This document shows, piece after piece, positions 26,480 to 35,642 of a stretch of DNA of 64,000 nucleotides (position 1 is its first letter; every line of letters starts with the position of its first letter). The position numbers and the translations under genes are program-made. Where the stretch lies: the NCBI RefSeq assembly GCF_000259075.1, contig NZ_AJKI01000044.1, positions 1 through 64,000 of the forward strand, in the 5' to 3' direction. Origin of the DNA: Marinilabilia salmonicolor JCM 21150 (lineage in GTDB: Bacteria > Bacteroidota > Bacteroidia > Bacteroidales > Marinilabiliaceae). Under the pieces are notes generated by a model, which did no database searches, was not told where the DNA came from, and saw only the letters and a program-made list of their open reading frames with translations.

Positions 26480-27193
26480 ATGAGAACAGCAATTACCATT
26501 GACATAGACTGGGTGCCGGATAAGGTGCTGCATTATACACTGGAAATTTTGTCGAAAGCGGGGGTGCCGTGTACTCTTTTTGCTACCCATGTAACCAAGC
26601 TGTTGAATGGTCTCGACAGAAAACAGTTTGAAATTGGTGTTCATCCCAATTTTAATCCTTTGTTGAACAGGGATAAGAGTGCCAATGGAAATCCCCGGGA
26701 GGTAGTGGAACGATTAAAGAAGTCATTTCCTCAGGCCAGAGGTATTCGTTCTCACTCATCGCTGGTGAGTAATGTACTGGTTGAACTGTTCTCTGACCTT
26801 GGATTTGATTATGAAAGTAATGTTTGTTTACCTTACAGTCGTAATTTGGAGACACTTCCCTTATGGAATGATATATTGCGAATTCCCTTTAACTGGGAAG
26901 ATTACCTGCATTTTTCATACGGGAATGATTTTTCCGATGCATGCCTTGATTTTAATGCCCGATTAAACATTATGACTTTTCATCCGGTGCATGTTTTTTT
27001 GAATACAGAAACCCGGGACAGATATGAGGGGGCCAAACCTTTTTATCAGGAGCCAGATCATCTGGCAGGATATAAAAATCCGGGTAAAGGAACGGAAACT
27101 CTTTTTAAAAAAATTCTGGAGATGGATCTGGAATTTGTGAAAATGGAAGATTTAGTGGATGAGTACAGAAAAGGGAAAAATAAGTACGAGTAA
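26480..27193 (+). CDS. Polysaccharide deacetylase-like protein (WbmS-like)
   Basis: A 237-residue protein with a CE4-like NodB fold. Asp8/Asp10 (ITIDIDW), His55 and Asn59 (GVHPNFN) and RSHS near residue 95 match the metal-site motifs of polysaccharide deacetylases. It lacks a signal peptide, so it would act in the cytoplasm, perhaps on a sugar nucleotide or lipid-linked sugar. It resembles WbmS-like proteins of O-antigen loci, whose role is not settled. Its 3' end overlaps the next gene by 35 bp. Confidence 0.8.
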   Translation: MRTAITIDIDWVPDKVLHYTLEILSKAGVPCTLFATHVTKLLNGLDRKQFEIGVHPNFNPLLNRDKSANGNPREVVERLKKSFPQARGIRSHSSLVSNVLVELFSDLGFDYESNVCLPYSRNLETLPLWNDILRIPFNWEDYLHFSYGNDFSDACLDFNARLNIMTFHPVHVFLNTETRDRYEGAKPFYQEPDHLAGYKNPGKGTETLFKKILEMDLEFVKMEDLVDEYRKGKNKYE

Positions 27194-28277
27194 ACTCAGG
27201 GTTTTTGTAGGGCCGGGAAATACCGCCGGAAATGCCCATTACATTGCACGTTCGCTTAGGAGCGTTGGTGTAAGAGCTACCGGTTATTGCTACCATGTTC
27301 ATGAATTCGGTTACGCAGCAGACAGGGTAATTCCTCAGTTCAGATCGTTGAAACGAAAAGGAATTGTAAAGTTGGTAAACAACCGTTTTGTATTGAGGCC
27401 GGTCAATGCAGTAATAAGGTTCTGGTTTTTCCTGTCGGTATTGTTCAGGTACGACCTGTTTTATTTTATTTCTCCCATCACCTTTTTTGAGAATCACAGG
27501 GATCTGGCCATTCTAAAATTTTTTGGAAAAAAAATTGCCTTTTTTTTCCCCGGTTGTGCCGAGAAAAATCCCCATGATGCCCTGAACTCGATGAAGTACA
27601 GCGATTGCTGGTATTGTACCGATGTGAGGAAGCAACGGTATTGTCTGTGTCACAAGCCGGATCAGAAAAGAAATAAAATAGAATATTTTGAGGGGAAAGC
27701 TGATTTTATTTTTTCCCGACCCAATACCTCCGGATATCTTAAGTATCCACAAAAGGCATTGCCGATGTGGTTAATGACGGATGCTCCGATGCAAACGGTA
27801 GATCTGCAGCGTTATCAGGATGGAAATTTCTGGCGCATCATGCACTTTCCGTCTCATCAGGAACTTAAAGGGACTCGCTATGTGGAAGCAGCCATTGCAT
27901 CACTGAATGGAAAATATAAGATTGAGTATCTTTCGGAGAGAATGTCTAACAGGGAGGTTTTGGAGAACCTGGAGAAGGCACACATTCTGGTCGACCAGTT
28001 TACGCACACTTTCGGGTTGCTGGCTATCGAAGGGTTATCCAGGGGCTGCGTGGTTATTTGCCGGATGGAAGAGTGGGCCCGCAAGTGTTACCCGGATATC
28101 CCACTGGTTAGTTGCAATCCGGAAAATCTGGAAAAAACTATTGCGGAATTACTTGCCAACCCTGAGAGAATGCAGCAGATAGCGGAAGATGGCATCCGTT
28201 GGTTTCGGGAAAATGCCATGTTGGACGTGGTGGGCAACAGGATGTTGAATGTTTTTGAAAATAAGATTTCATGCTGA
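27159..28277 (+). CDS. Glycosyltransferase-like protein with a cysteine cluster
   Basis: A 372-residue protein of probable GT-B fold: N-terminal LRVFVGPGNTAGNAHYIAR, C-terminal FGLLAIEGLSRGCVVICRM like the GT4 donor site. Between the halves lie Cys133, Cys150, Cys153, Cys162 and Cys164 (C-x2-C-x8-C-x-C), a plausible zinc site. Such an insert is not usual in GT4 enzymes. Donor and acceptor are unknown. It starts inside the deacetylase gene and overlaps the Wzi-like gene by 7 bp, so it is translated as part of one operon. Confidence 0.72.
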   Translation: MSTEKGKISTSKLRVFVGPGNTAGNAHYIARSLRSVGVRATGYCYHVHEFGYAADRVIPQFRSLKRKGIVKLVNNRFVLRPVNAVIRFWFFLSVLFRYDLFYFISPITFFENHRDLAILKFFGKKIAFFFPGCAEKNPHDALNSMKYSDCWYCTDVRKQRYCLCHKPDQKRNKIEYFEGKADFIFSRPNTSGYLKYPQKALPMWLMTDAPMQTVDLQRYQDGNFWRIMHFPSHQELKGTRYVEAAIASLNGKYKIEYLSERMSNREVLENLEKAHILVDQFTHTFGLLAIEGLSRGCVVICRMEEWARKCYPDIPLVSCNPENLEKTIAELLANPERMQQIAEDGIRWFRENAMLDVVGNRMLNVFENKISC

Positions 28278-29923
28278 CAAAGAAAAAATTAATTTTTATT
28301 CCTGTTCTTTTTCTCTGGGGAGTATTTCTCCCTGGTTCCCTCACTGCGCAGGGGGTGCCGGTGTCTGTTGATAACTTTGGGGTTTATGAGCTGCTGGACG
28401 AATTGGCCGATATGGGAGTTATTGACATCAATACAATTGCCAGGCCTTACGGACGAAAGTTTATATCTGACCGGCTGGTGGAGGCATCGGCTTATGACGA
28501 ATTGCCTTCAAGGATAAAAAATGAAATTGCCTTTTACATGCGGGATTACCAAAAGGAACAAACCCGGGAAACTCCGGAAAATAAGCGATTTGATATTTTT
28601 TATTATACCGATTCCCTCTTTCAGTTGACAGTGAATCCCATTGTGGGACTAGAGGTTCAGTTTTCGGGAGGGGAAATGGCTTATCATCGTTTCAATGGCG
28701 GAGAGTTGTACGGAACCATTGGTGAGCATTTCGGGTTTTATGCCTCTTTACGTGATAATCACGAGTCTGAAATTTTGGGAGGACCGGATTATCTGATGTC
28801 ACGAAGGGGGGCTGTCTATAAAGAGGATGATGACAGCGGCGATTACAGTGAGGCCAGAGGAGGTATCACCTGGTCGTGGGACTGGGGTGTCGTAGGTTTG
28901 CATAAAAACTCCTATCAATGGGGATATGGATACAACGGGACTAATATTTTTTCCGGAAACACTCCTTCGCATGCATTTATTTCTCTTTCTGTCAGTCCTG
29001 TGCCTTGGTTCCGGCTCGATTATATGCATGGCTGGCTGGTTTCGGAGGTGGTGGACAGTGTAGCGTCCTTCAGTTATTATGATGGTACCAGGGAGATTCT
29101 TGCCAATAAGTACGTCGCAGCCAATTTAATAACGGTCCGTCCTTTGAAAGGATTGTATGTTTCTGCCGGAAACAGCATTGTATATGCCGATACAAATGTG
29201 AATCCTGCCTTCCTGATTCCAGTGATGTTTTATAAATCAGTGGATCACACATACAACGGAGCATCTAATGAGGTGGGGCAAAATGCTCAGATGTTTTTTG
29301 GGGTTAGCAGTCGTCAGATTCGTAATGTTCATCTTTATTCCACACTTTTTGTTGATGAGATTTCCATTAACCGTATGTTTGATAAATCACAGCAATCCAA
29401 TTATATAAGTCTGAAAGCCGGTGGCCGTGTTTCCAATCTTATTGATGGTGCCGCTTTTACATTTGAATATACCCGCAATCATCCCATGGTTTATCAGCAT
29501 AAAATTCCTACAACAACTTGGGAAAGTAATCGTTACAATATGGGACATTATCTTCAGGATAACAGCGACGAGATCTTTCTGAGTTTAAAGTACCGTCCTG
29601 TTCGCGGTGTTCGGTTGGAGTTGTCTCACTTGTTGGCCCGGAAGGGGAAAGATTATCAGGAAATACTTAAAGCAGGCACAGAGGCGGATTATCCAGAAAT
29701 TAATATGGATGAACCCCGCTGGGGGCTTCCTTTCATGGATGAGGTGAGATGGAAATTCCGAAAAACTGAATTGACAGGTAGCTGGCAGATTATCAATGAT
29801 GGCTATTTATATTTCTCAGTTAGTCATCGGAAGATAAGTGGTGTTGATAGGGAAAAATATTTGCCAGCGTTTTTGAATGAGAATGGTTTGAGCGGTAAAT
29901 TCGGGATAAATTACGGGTTTTAA
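28271..29923 (+). CDS. Wzi-like outer-membrane capsule assembly protein
   Basis: A 550-residue exported protein: signal peptide over about residues 1-26, then a region (NFGVYELLDELADMG) seen before the barrel in this family, then a long run of alternating strands consistent with an outer-membrane beta-barrel ending in KFGINYGF. It matches the capsule assembly Wzi family (PF14052 type), whose E. coli member binds capsule at the cell surface. Its presence suggests that the product is surface-attached or exported. It overlaps the previous gene by 7 bp. Confidence 0.82.
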   Translation: MLTKKKLIFIPVLFLWGVFLPGSLTAQGVPVSVDNFGVYELLDELADMGVIDINTIARPYGRKFISDRLVEASAYDELPSRIKNEIAFYMRDYQKEQTRETPENKRFDIFYYTDSLFQLTVNPIVGLEVQFSGGEMAYHRFNGGELYGTIGEHFGFYASLRDNHESEILGGPDYLMSRRGAVYKEDDDSGDYSEARGGITWSWDWGVVGLHKNSYQWGYGYNGTNIFSGNTPSHAFISLSVSPVPWFRLDYMHGWLVSEVVDSVASFSYYDGTREILANKYVAANLITVRPLKGLYVSAGNSIVYADTNVNPAFLIPVMFYKSVDHTYNGASNEVGQNAQMFFGVSSRQIRNVHLYSTLFVDEISINRMFDKSQQSNYISLKAGGRVSNLIDGAAFTFEYTRNHPMVYQHKIPTTTWESNRYNMGHYLQDNSDEIFLSLKYRPVRGVRLELSHLLARKGKDYQEILKAGTEADYPEINMDEPRWGLPFMDEVRWKFRKTELTGSWQIINDGYLYFSVSHRKISGVDREKYLPAFLNENGLSGKFGINYGF

Positions 29924-29941
29924 GATTTTTGTAAACATAAA

Positions 29942-31081
29942 ATGGGGAAAGAGCGAACAGACATATCAATGGTTGATCTCACAGGGCAGTACTTACGTCT
30001 GAAGCCTGAAATTGATGAGGCTATGCAACAGGTATTGAATCGTGGCGATTATATTAACGGTGCTGCAGTAAAAAATTTTAGCAATGCACTGGCCGGATAC
30101 CTTGAAACAGATTACGTTGTTCCGTGTGCCAACGGCACGGACGCTCTTCAGGCCGCATTGATGGCACTGAATCTTACCCGTGGGGATGAGGTTATTACGT
30201 CAGCATTTTCGTTTGTTTCCACAGTGGAAGTGATTGTTCTCTTGGGCCTAAAGCCTGTGTTCGTTGATATTGATCCGGATACGTATAATATAGATACTGA
30301 TGCAATCAGAAATGCATTAACGGAACGTACACGTGTTGTCGTTCCTGTACATCTGTTTGGGCAGCCGGCTCAAATGGACGAGATTATGGAAATTGCCCTT
30401 TCGCACAACCTTTATGTGGTTGAAGATGGGGCGCAAAGTATGGGTGCTTCTTGTATGGTTCGCGGGAATCAATATAAAGCCGGTACGGTTGGCCATATAG
30501 GGTGCACATCCTTTTTCCCGACCAAAAACCTTGGGTGTTTTGGCGATGGAGGCGCATGTTTCACAAATGATGAACAATTGGCCGGGCGACTTAAGATGAT
30601 AATGAATCATGGTGCCCGAAAAAAGTACTTTAATGAAATAATTGGAATGAATTCCCGGCTGGACACTTTGCAGGCGGCTGTTTTGTCAGAGAAACTGACG
30701 CATCTCGATGATTTTATTGACAGGCGTCGGAGTGCTTCCAGGATTTATCTTGAAGGCTTGAAAGATGTTTCAGAATTGAATCTTCCTCATCAGACTGAGC
30801 AAAGTACACATACATTTAATCAGTTTACCGTGAGGGTGCTGGATGGGAAGCGAGATGAGTTGAAGCAATTTCTTGCCCATGAAGGGATTCCCTCCATGGT
30901 CTATTATCCTTTTCCTTTGCACCGGCAACCGGCTTTTGAAGTCCTGAGCAAAGGTGATTTGCATCTTCCGGAAAGCGAATTGGCTTGCATCGAGGTCTTG
31001 TCTTTGCCGATGCATACCGAAATGACAGAAGCACAACAGGAATATATTATTCAAAGAATTAAAATGTTTTTTGGGAAATAG
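29942..31081 (+). CDS. DegT family aminotransferase, WbpE-like
   Basis: A 379-residue PLP enzyme opening MVDLTGQYLRLKPEID, like WbpE/WlbC. Lys195 (FFPTKNLGCFGDGG) is the PLP lysine, EDGAQSMGA the acidic cofactor segment. WbpE transfers an amino group to UDP-2-acetamido-3-keto-glucuronate, giving the 3-amino sugar that WbpD acetylates. The matching WbpD-, WbpB- and WbpA-like genes follow on the same strand after a 368-bp repeat array, supporting the role. Call is by family resemblance. Confidence 0.9.
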   Translation: MGKERTDISMVDLTGQYLRLKPEIDEAMQQVLNRGDYINGAAVKNFSNALAGYLETDYVVPCANGTDALQAALMALNLTRGDEVITSAFSFVSTVEVIVLLGLKPVFVDIDPDTYNIDTDAIRNALTERTRVVVPVHLFGQPAQMDEIMEIALSHNLYVVEDGAQSMGASCMVRGNQYKAGTVGHIGCTSFFPTKNLGCFGDGGACFTNDEQLAGRLKMIMNHGARKKYFNEIIGMNSRLDTLQAAVLSEKLTHLDDFIDRRRSASRIYLEGLKDVSELNLPHQTEQSTHTFNQFTVRVLDGKRDELKQFLAHEGIPSMVYYPFPLHRQPAFEVLSKGDLHLPESELACIEVLSLPMHTEMTEAQQEYIIQRIKMFFGK

Positions 31082-31139
31082 GATTTTCCCAAAAATGTGT
31101 GATGAATTAAAAAATGAATAAATTATCGCATCTATTGTC

Positions 31140-31276
31140 GGATCAGAAAATGCCAGTTTCAAAGCCTGCCCCGATTTTTTATGGGGGCTTGCGAAGCCGC
31201 CAAAAACGGAGTTTACTCAGGTAAATGAGTATTTTGGTGGCAAGCGTAACGACGCAAATGGCACTTTATGGACAGA
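31140..31276. repeat. Family B element, core type II, copy 2 (left end diverged)
   Basis: It shares the core stem GCCGCCAAAA with TTTTGGTGGC (one G-T pair), the inner TTTAC/GTAAA hairpin and the right end TTTATGGACAGA with copy 1. Its left inverted end is not recognisable, and a short GC-rich insert forms an extra hairpin. It is followed within 10 bp by a type I unit, the reverse of the order at 9.8-10.1 kb. The pair accounts for the gap 31082-31449. Confidence 0.8.
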
Positions 31277-31286
31277 CACTAAATAG

Positions 31287-31436
31287 TATATGTCCATAAA
31301 CTAAGCGTTTTTCACGTGTTTGAGATAGAAAGTTCAAATTCAAGGCGTGTGAAAAATCTAAACCGCAGAATACTAGTGTATTTGAGGATTTATATTTTGA
31401 GCAACAACGCAGAAGTTGGACTTTATAGACAAACAC
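31287..31436. repeat. Family B element, core type I, copy 2
   Basis: A 150-bp unit nearly identical to 9811-9960, with only a few base differences. It ends 13 bp before the wbpD-like start, so it lies in that gene's leader. Confidence 0.85.
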
Positions 31437-31449
31437 TAAATAGTTATTT

Positions 31450-32031
31450 ATGCAGGAATTATCATTACCAAAGATTCATCCGTCAGCAGTGATTGACGAC
31501 CGGTGCGAAATAGGACCGGGAACCACCATCTGGCATTTTTGTCATGTTATGAGTGATTGCCGGATCGGGCAGAATTGTAATCTTGGCCAGAATGTGGTTG
31601 TTTCACCAGGAGTTGTGTTGGGTGACAACGTAAAGGTTCAGAATAATGTCTCCGTTTATACGGGAGTCGTTTGCGAAGATGACGTTTTTCTTGGACCATC
31701 GTGTGTCTTCACCAATGTTTCCAACCCGAGGAGTGGCGTTCCCAGGCGGAATCAATACGAACAAACGCTGGTAAAAAAGGGTGCTACCATTGGTGCCAAT
31801 GCCACCATTGTTTGTGGACATACCATCGGGCGCTATGCCTTTATTGGGGCTGGTGCAGTGGTGACTCATGATGTTCCTGATTATGCTCTGATGGTTGGAA
31901 ATCCGGCCCGGCATACGGGTTGGATGAGTGAATTCGGACATCCACTGGAGTTTGGCGAAGATCGCATTGCTGTTTGTCCCGAAAGTGGTGATCAATATGT
32001 GTTGCGCGACGGGAACGTGGTTAAAATATAA
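31450..32031 (+). CDS. WbpD-like sugar N-acetyltransferase
   Basis: A 193-residue left-handed beta-helix acyltransferase made of hexapeptide repeats (for example [29 protein letters not shown]). It ends in the [20 protein letters not shown] segment typical of trimeric sugar acetyltransferases. Size and sequence match WbpD/WlbB, which acetylates the 3-amino group of UDP-GlcNAc3NA with acetyl-CoA. It starts a tight cluster (4-bp spacing to the WbpB-like gene), and the aminotransferase it needs lies just upstream of the repeat array. Confidence 0.92.
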   Translation: MQELSLPKIHPSAVIDDRCEIGPGTTIWHFCHVMSDCRIGQNCNLGQNVVVSPGVVLGDNVKVQNNVSVYTGVVCEDDVFLGPSCVFTNVSNPRSGVPRRNQYEQTLVKKGATIGANATIVCGHTIGRYAFIGAGAVVTHDVPDYALMVGNPARHTGWMSEFGHPLEFGEDRIAVCPESGDQYVLRDGNVVKI

Positions 32032-32035
32032 TTTT

Positions 32036-33091
32036 ATGGTTACATCAGATAAAATCAGGTTTGCAATTGTCGGACTCGGACGAATTGGCAAGAGGCATGC
32101 GGCGATGATTCAGGAAAATCCGGAGGCAGAACTTTGTGCGGTATGTGATGTGCGGTCTGCTGATGAGACCGGTTGGGAGGATGGGGATATTCCCTATTTT
32201 AATGATTACAGCCGAATGCTGGACGCCCTTGAGGATTGTCATGTGGTGAATATTTGTACCCCTAATGGATTGCATGCAAGCCAGGCGGTGAAGGCACTGG
32301 AGCAACGGAAGCATGTGGTTGTGGAAAAGCCAATGGCATTGACCCGTCTGGAAGCCGAGAGCATTATTCATAAAGCATTACAGGTCTCCCGGCAGGTGTT
32401 TACCGTGATGCAGAATCGGTACTCTCCACCTTCAGTCTGGCTGAAGGAGGTAATGGAGAAAAAACTGCTTGGGCAGATTTACTTTGTGCAACTCAATTGT
32501 TTCTGGAATCGTGACGATCGCTACTATAAGAACAATGGTTGGCATGGCACGGCAGAGTTGGACGGGGGAACGCTATTCACTCAGTTTTCACATTTTATTG
32601 ACATTCTCTACTGGTTGTTTGGGGATGTTACGGATATCCATGCAGATTTTAATGATTTTGCGCATCAGCACTCCACCGATTTTGAGGACAGTGGTTCGGT
32701 AATGTTTAACTTTGTCAATGGAGGCATGGGGAATATTAATTTTTCCACGGCTGTGTGGGATCGGAACCTTGAAAGTACCATCACCATTATCGGGGAAAAG
32801 GGGACAATCAAGGTGGCCGGACAGTACATGAATGAAGTGGTGGAGTGTAATGTGCGGGATTATCAGATGCCGGCATTGCAACCCTCGGCTCCAGCTAATG
32901 ATTATGGCGGTTACAAGGGGTCAGCTGCCAATCATCATTTTATTATAGACAATGTCATTCAAACGCTCAGAGAAAAAACATTTGTTACCACGAATGCCCT
33001 GGAGGGATTGAAAGTCGTGGATATTATTGAGAGAATTTATCATCATAGAAAAAACAAATCATTCAAAGCTTATGTTTCAGCAACTAATTAA
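32036..33091 (+). CDS. WbpB-like Gfo/Idh/MocA oxidoreductase
   Basis: A 351-residue NAD(P)-dependent enzyme. GLGRIGKRH near 13-21 is the Rossmann loop and EKPMA at 97-101 the conserved catalytic-region motif. WbpB/WlbA oxidises C3 of UDP-GlcNAcA before transamination by WbpE. The ATG at 32036, 4 bp after the WbpD-like stop, gives the standard N-terminus. It overlaps the next gene by 20 bp. Confidence 0.9.
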   Translation: MVTSDKIRFAIVGLGRIGKRHAAMIQENPEAELCAVCDVRSADETGWEDGDIPYFNDYSRMLDALEDCHVVNICTPNGLHASQAVKALEQRKHVVVEKPMALTRLEAESIIHKALQVSRQVFTVMQNRYSPPSVWLKEVMEKKLLGQIYFVQLNCFWNRDDRYYKNNGWHGTAELDGGTLFTQFSHFIDILYWLFGDVTDIHADFNDFAHQHSTDFEDSGSVMFNFVNGGMGNINFSTAVWDRNLESTITIIGEKGTIKVAGQYMNEVVECNVRDYQMPALQPSAPANDYGGYKGSAANHHFIIDNVIQTLREKTFVTTNALEGLKVVDIIERIYHHRKNKSFKAYVSATN

Positions 33092-34361
33092 CAAGGAGAC
33101 CAAACTGTCAGTGGTTGGTCTGGGATACGTAGGGCTTCCGATTGCACTGGAATTTGCCCGTAAAATGAAGGTTATCGGTTTTGATATTAAACCATCCCGC
33201 GTGGAATTGATGAAAAAGGGTATTGATCCCAGTAATGAATTGGAAGTTTCCGATTTCAATGGGTGCGATATTGAGTTTACCAGTAATCCGGCCGATTTAC
33301 GCGAGGCTACCTTTCATGTTGTGGCCGTTCCTACGCCAATAAATAAACATAATCTGCCCGACCTTAATCCTTTGTTAAGTGCATCCCGCACTGTTGGTAA
33401 GGCATTGAAAAAGGGTGATTTCGTGGTTTTTGAGTCCACAGTTTATCCCGGCTGTACCGAAGAGGATTGTGTGCCTATCCTGGAAGAAGAATCAGGATTG
33501 AAGTTCAATCAGGATTTTAAAGTGGGCTATTCTCCCGAAAGAATTAACCCCGGTGATAAAGAGCATACATTGACAAAAATTCTGAAAATTGTTTCGGGTA
33601 GCGACCATGAAGCTTTGGAGGTAATTTCTGATGTTTATGGTTCAATAATAAAGGCTGGAATCCATAAGGCCAGTTCCATTAAAGTTGCAGAGGCGGCAAA
33701 AATTATCGAAAACACCCAGCGTGATGTGAATATTGCCTTGATGAATGAGCTCTCTTTGATTTTTAACAGATTGAATATTAATACCTATGAGGTGCTGGAA
33801 GCTGCCGGAACCAAATGGAATTTCCTGAGGTTTTTCCCCGGATTGGTTGGCGGGCACTGTATCGGAGTTGACCCCTACTACCTGACCTACAAAGCTAACG
33901 AACTGGGGTATCACTCCAAGATTATTACCGGTGGACGTGTGATTAATGATGCCATGGGGCCGTATGTGGCCAAGCAGGTTGTCAAAAAGCTCATCTCCAA
34001 AGGTCATAAAATTAATGGTTCCAAAGTGTTGATTATGGGGGCTACCTTTAAAGAGAATGTCAGCGACATCCGTAATTCCAAGGTGGCTGATGTCTATAAT
34101 GAACTCCGTTCCTTTAGCGTGGATGTAGATGTGGCCGATCCTCATGCATCATCGGAAGAGTTGATGGAAGAGTATGGGTATGGACTGGTGGATGAAATCA
34201 GGGAGAATTATCATGCGGTTATTCTGGCAGTCAATCATGATGAGTATATGAAACTGGATGAGTCCTATTTCAAGTCTATCACTCTTGACGATGCTCTGTT
34301 TGTTGATGTGAAAGGTGTATTTAAAGAAAAAATCAAGGGCTTGGATTACTGGAGTTTGTAA
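33072..34361 (+). CDS. UDP-N-acetylhexosamine 6-dehydrogenase (WbpA/TviB-like)
   Basis: A 429-residue nucleotide-sugar dehydrogenase. GLGYVGLP at 16-23 binds NAD, and Cys263 in GGHCIGVDPYYL is the catalytic thiol. The family oxidises UDP-GlcNAc or UDP-GalNAc to the uronic acid in two NAD-dependent steps. GGHCIGVDP resembles the TviB/WbpO branch, but co-location with WbpB-, D- and E-like genes suggests that it supplies UDP-GlcNAcA, the WbpA role. The ATG at 33072 overlaps the WbpB-like gene; an upstream TTG is less likely. Confidence 0.93.
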   Translation: MFQQLINKETKLSVVGLGYVGLPIALEFARKMKVIGFDIKPSRVELMKKGIDPSNELEVSDFNGCDIEFTSNPADLREATFHVVAVPTPINKHNLPDLNPLLSASRTVGKALKKGDFVVFESTVYPGCTEEDCVPILEEESGLKFNQDFKVGYSPERINPGDKEHTLTKILKIVSGSDHEALEVISDVYGSIIKAGIHKASSIKVAEAAKIIENTQRDVNIALMNELSLIFNRLNINTYEVLEAAGTKWNFLRFFPGLVGGHCIGVDPYYLTYKANELGYHSKIITGGRVINDAMGPYVAKQVVKKLISKGHKINGSKVLIMGATFKENVSDIRNSKVADVYNELRSFSVDVDVADPHASSEELMEEYGYGLVDEIRENYHAVILAVNHDEYMKLDESYFKSITLDDALFVDVKGVFKEKIKGLDYWSL

Positions 34362-34368
34362 ATCATGA

Positions 34369-35640
34369 ATGGAGCCGGAGATGCTTTCAGAAACCAATAT
34401 CCCAATATCAAAAAGTGAACATCGCACCGGCAGTCGCCGGTGCGTATTGTATTTGTTGCCCGTAGCGTTTTTTCAACGGTCTGATGAGCCCGGGTTTCAG
34501 GTGCAGACACTGAATTTCCGGACTGCCTTTGGTTTTGTGGTGCCGGAGTTGCACAAAAGGGATATGGAGGTAACACTGGTTTCTTTGAACAATAATGCCA
34601 GACAGATTGTCTATGCCCGCGATTTCATAAAAAGCACCGGATTGTCCTGGATTTGCCGCACTTTTTTCTTTGAACGAAAAGCCGGAAGGGGACGTCTGTT
34701 TCCTCAATTCTTGCAGTTGTTGCTTAACCTCAGATGGTTGTTGCGGGTTATGAAGGGAGTTCGGCCTGATGTGGTTTATGGTTATAACGATGTGGGAACG
34801 TTGTATGGTGTGTTGCTCAAACTGCTTTTTCGTTTTCATCTGGTTTACGATATGCGGGGAGATCGCGTAAATGAGATGGCTGTTCAGGGGGCTTCCAGTT
34901 GGCGGGTTCGGCTTTATCGCCTTATCCGAAGGCTCTGCCTCCAAAAGAGCGATCTGGTGTTTACGGTTTCCGATGAGTGCCGGGATCTGCCTGCCGGCCA
35001 AAAGCATTTAGCGAAATATAATTTCTACGATGCCGCTCTTTTTTCTTTCGATGAAGAGGAGTCCCGTCGGACCAAAGACAAATTAGGACTGGAGAACCGA
35101 TTTGTTTTGGTGTATAGTGGTACCGATAAATATTATCAGATGGTGCCACAAATGGTCGAATTTTTTGCAGGGTTTCGAAAAGTCTGTCCCGATGCTTTTT
35201 TTATGATAAATCTTCCAGTCAGGTCCGAATTGTTTGAGGCGGAACTTCAAAGGTGGCATTTGCCTGAAGACTCGTTTCGTATTTTTCATCTGGATCAGTC
35301 TGATCTGAATCGTTATCAGACGGTTGCTGACATTGCCTTGCTGATGCGTGAGGATTTGCCCCTGAATCATGAGGCTTTTCCGACCAAGTTTCCGGAGTAT
35401 CTGGCAGGTGGGGTTCCTGTGTTGGTAACGCCGCATGTGCATACTCTGGCAAAGATGGTTCACGAAAATGGTTTGGGTGAGGTTTGGGAAGATGAGGAAC
35501 CGGTGGAGAAACTGTATGGCCGGATACTTTTGTATCGAAACAACCGGGAGAAAAAAAAGCACTGTGCCAGGTTTGCCCGAGAACACTTATCGTGGCAAAA
35601 CAGAGCTTCCTGGGTGACCGGAATTCTTGATTCACTTTGA
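34369..35640 (+). CDS. Glycosyltransferase (GT-B fold)
   Basis: A 423-residue protein of GT4-like type: DVVYGYNDVGTLYGVLLK in the N-terminal half, FTVSDECRDLPAG mid-protein, and FPTKFPEYLAGGVPVLVTPH in the C-terminal donor site. Residues before about 25 are unlike a GT core start and contain a strong hairpin in the DNA, so the real start could be elsewhere. It lies 7 bp after the dehydrogenase gene and 2 bp before the next GT. Confidence 0.82.
   Translation: MEPEMLSETNIPISKSEHRTGSRRCVLYLLPVAFFQRSDEPGFQVQTLNFRTAFGFVVPELHKRDMEVTLVSLNNNARQIVYARDFIKSTGLSWICRTFFFERKAGRGRLFPQFLQLLLNLRWLLRVMKGVRPDVVYGYNDVGTLYGVLLKLLFRFHLVYDMRGDRVNEMAVQGASSWRVRLYRLIRRLCLQKSDLVFTVSDECRDLPAGQKHLAKYNFYDAALFSFDEEESRRTKDKLGLENRFVLVYSGTDKYYQMVPQMVEFFAGFRKVCPDAFFMINLPVRSELFEAELQRWHLPEDSFRIFHLDQSDLNRYQTVADIALLMREDLPLNHEAFPTKFPEYLAGGVPVLVTPHVHTLAKMVHENGLGEVWEDEEPVEKLYGRILLYRNNREKKKHCARFAREHLSWQNRASWVTGILDSL
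34423..34444 (+). promoter_or_regulatory. Strong hairpin near the start of the GT gene
   Basis: CGCACCGGC (34423-34431) pairs perfectly with GCCGGTGCG (34436-34444) around AGTC. It lies about 55 bp inside the GT gene. A nine-pair GC-rich hairpin so near the start could slow translation or mark a misplaced start. There is no T-run, so it is not an intrinsic terminator. Confidence 0.45.
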
Positions 35641-35642
35641 AA

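Noticed and set aside
31603-32091. A 162-codon minus-strand open frame
   Set aside because: It is antisense to the WbpD-like acyltransferase, with composition reflecting the hexapeptide repeats of the real gene.
34408-35007. A 199-codon minus-strand open frame
   Set aside because: It is antisense to a clear glycosyltransferase, with no signal peptide, domain or plausible start context.
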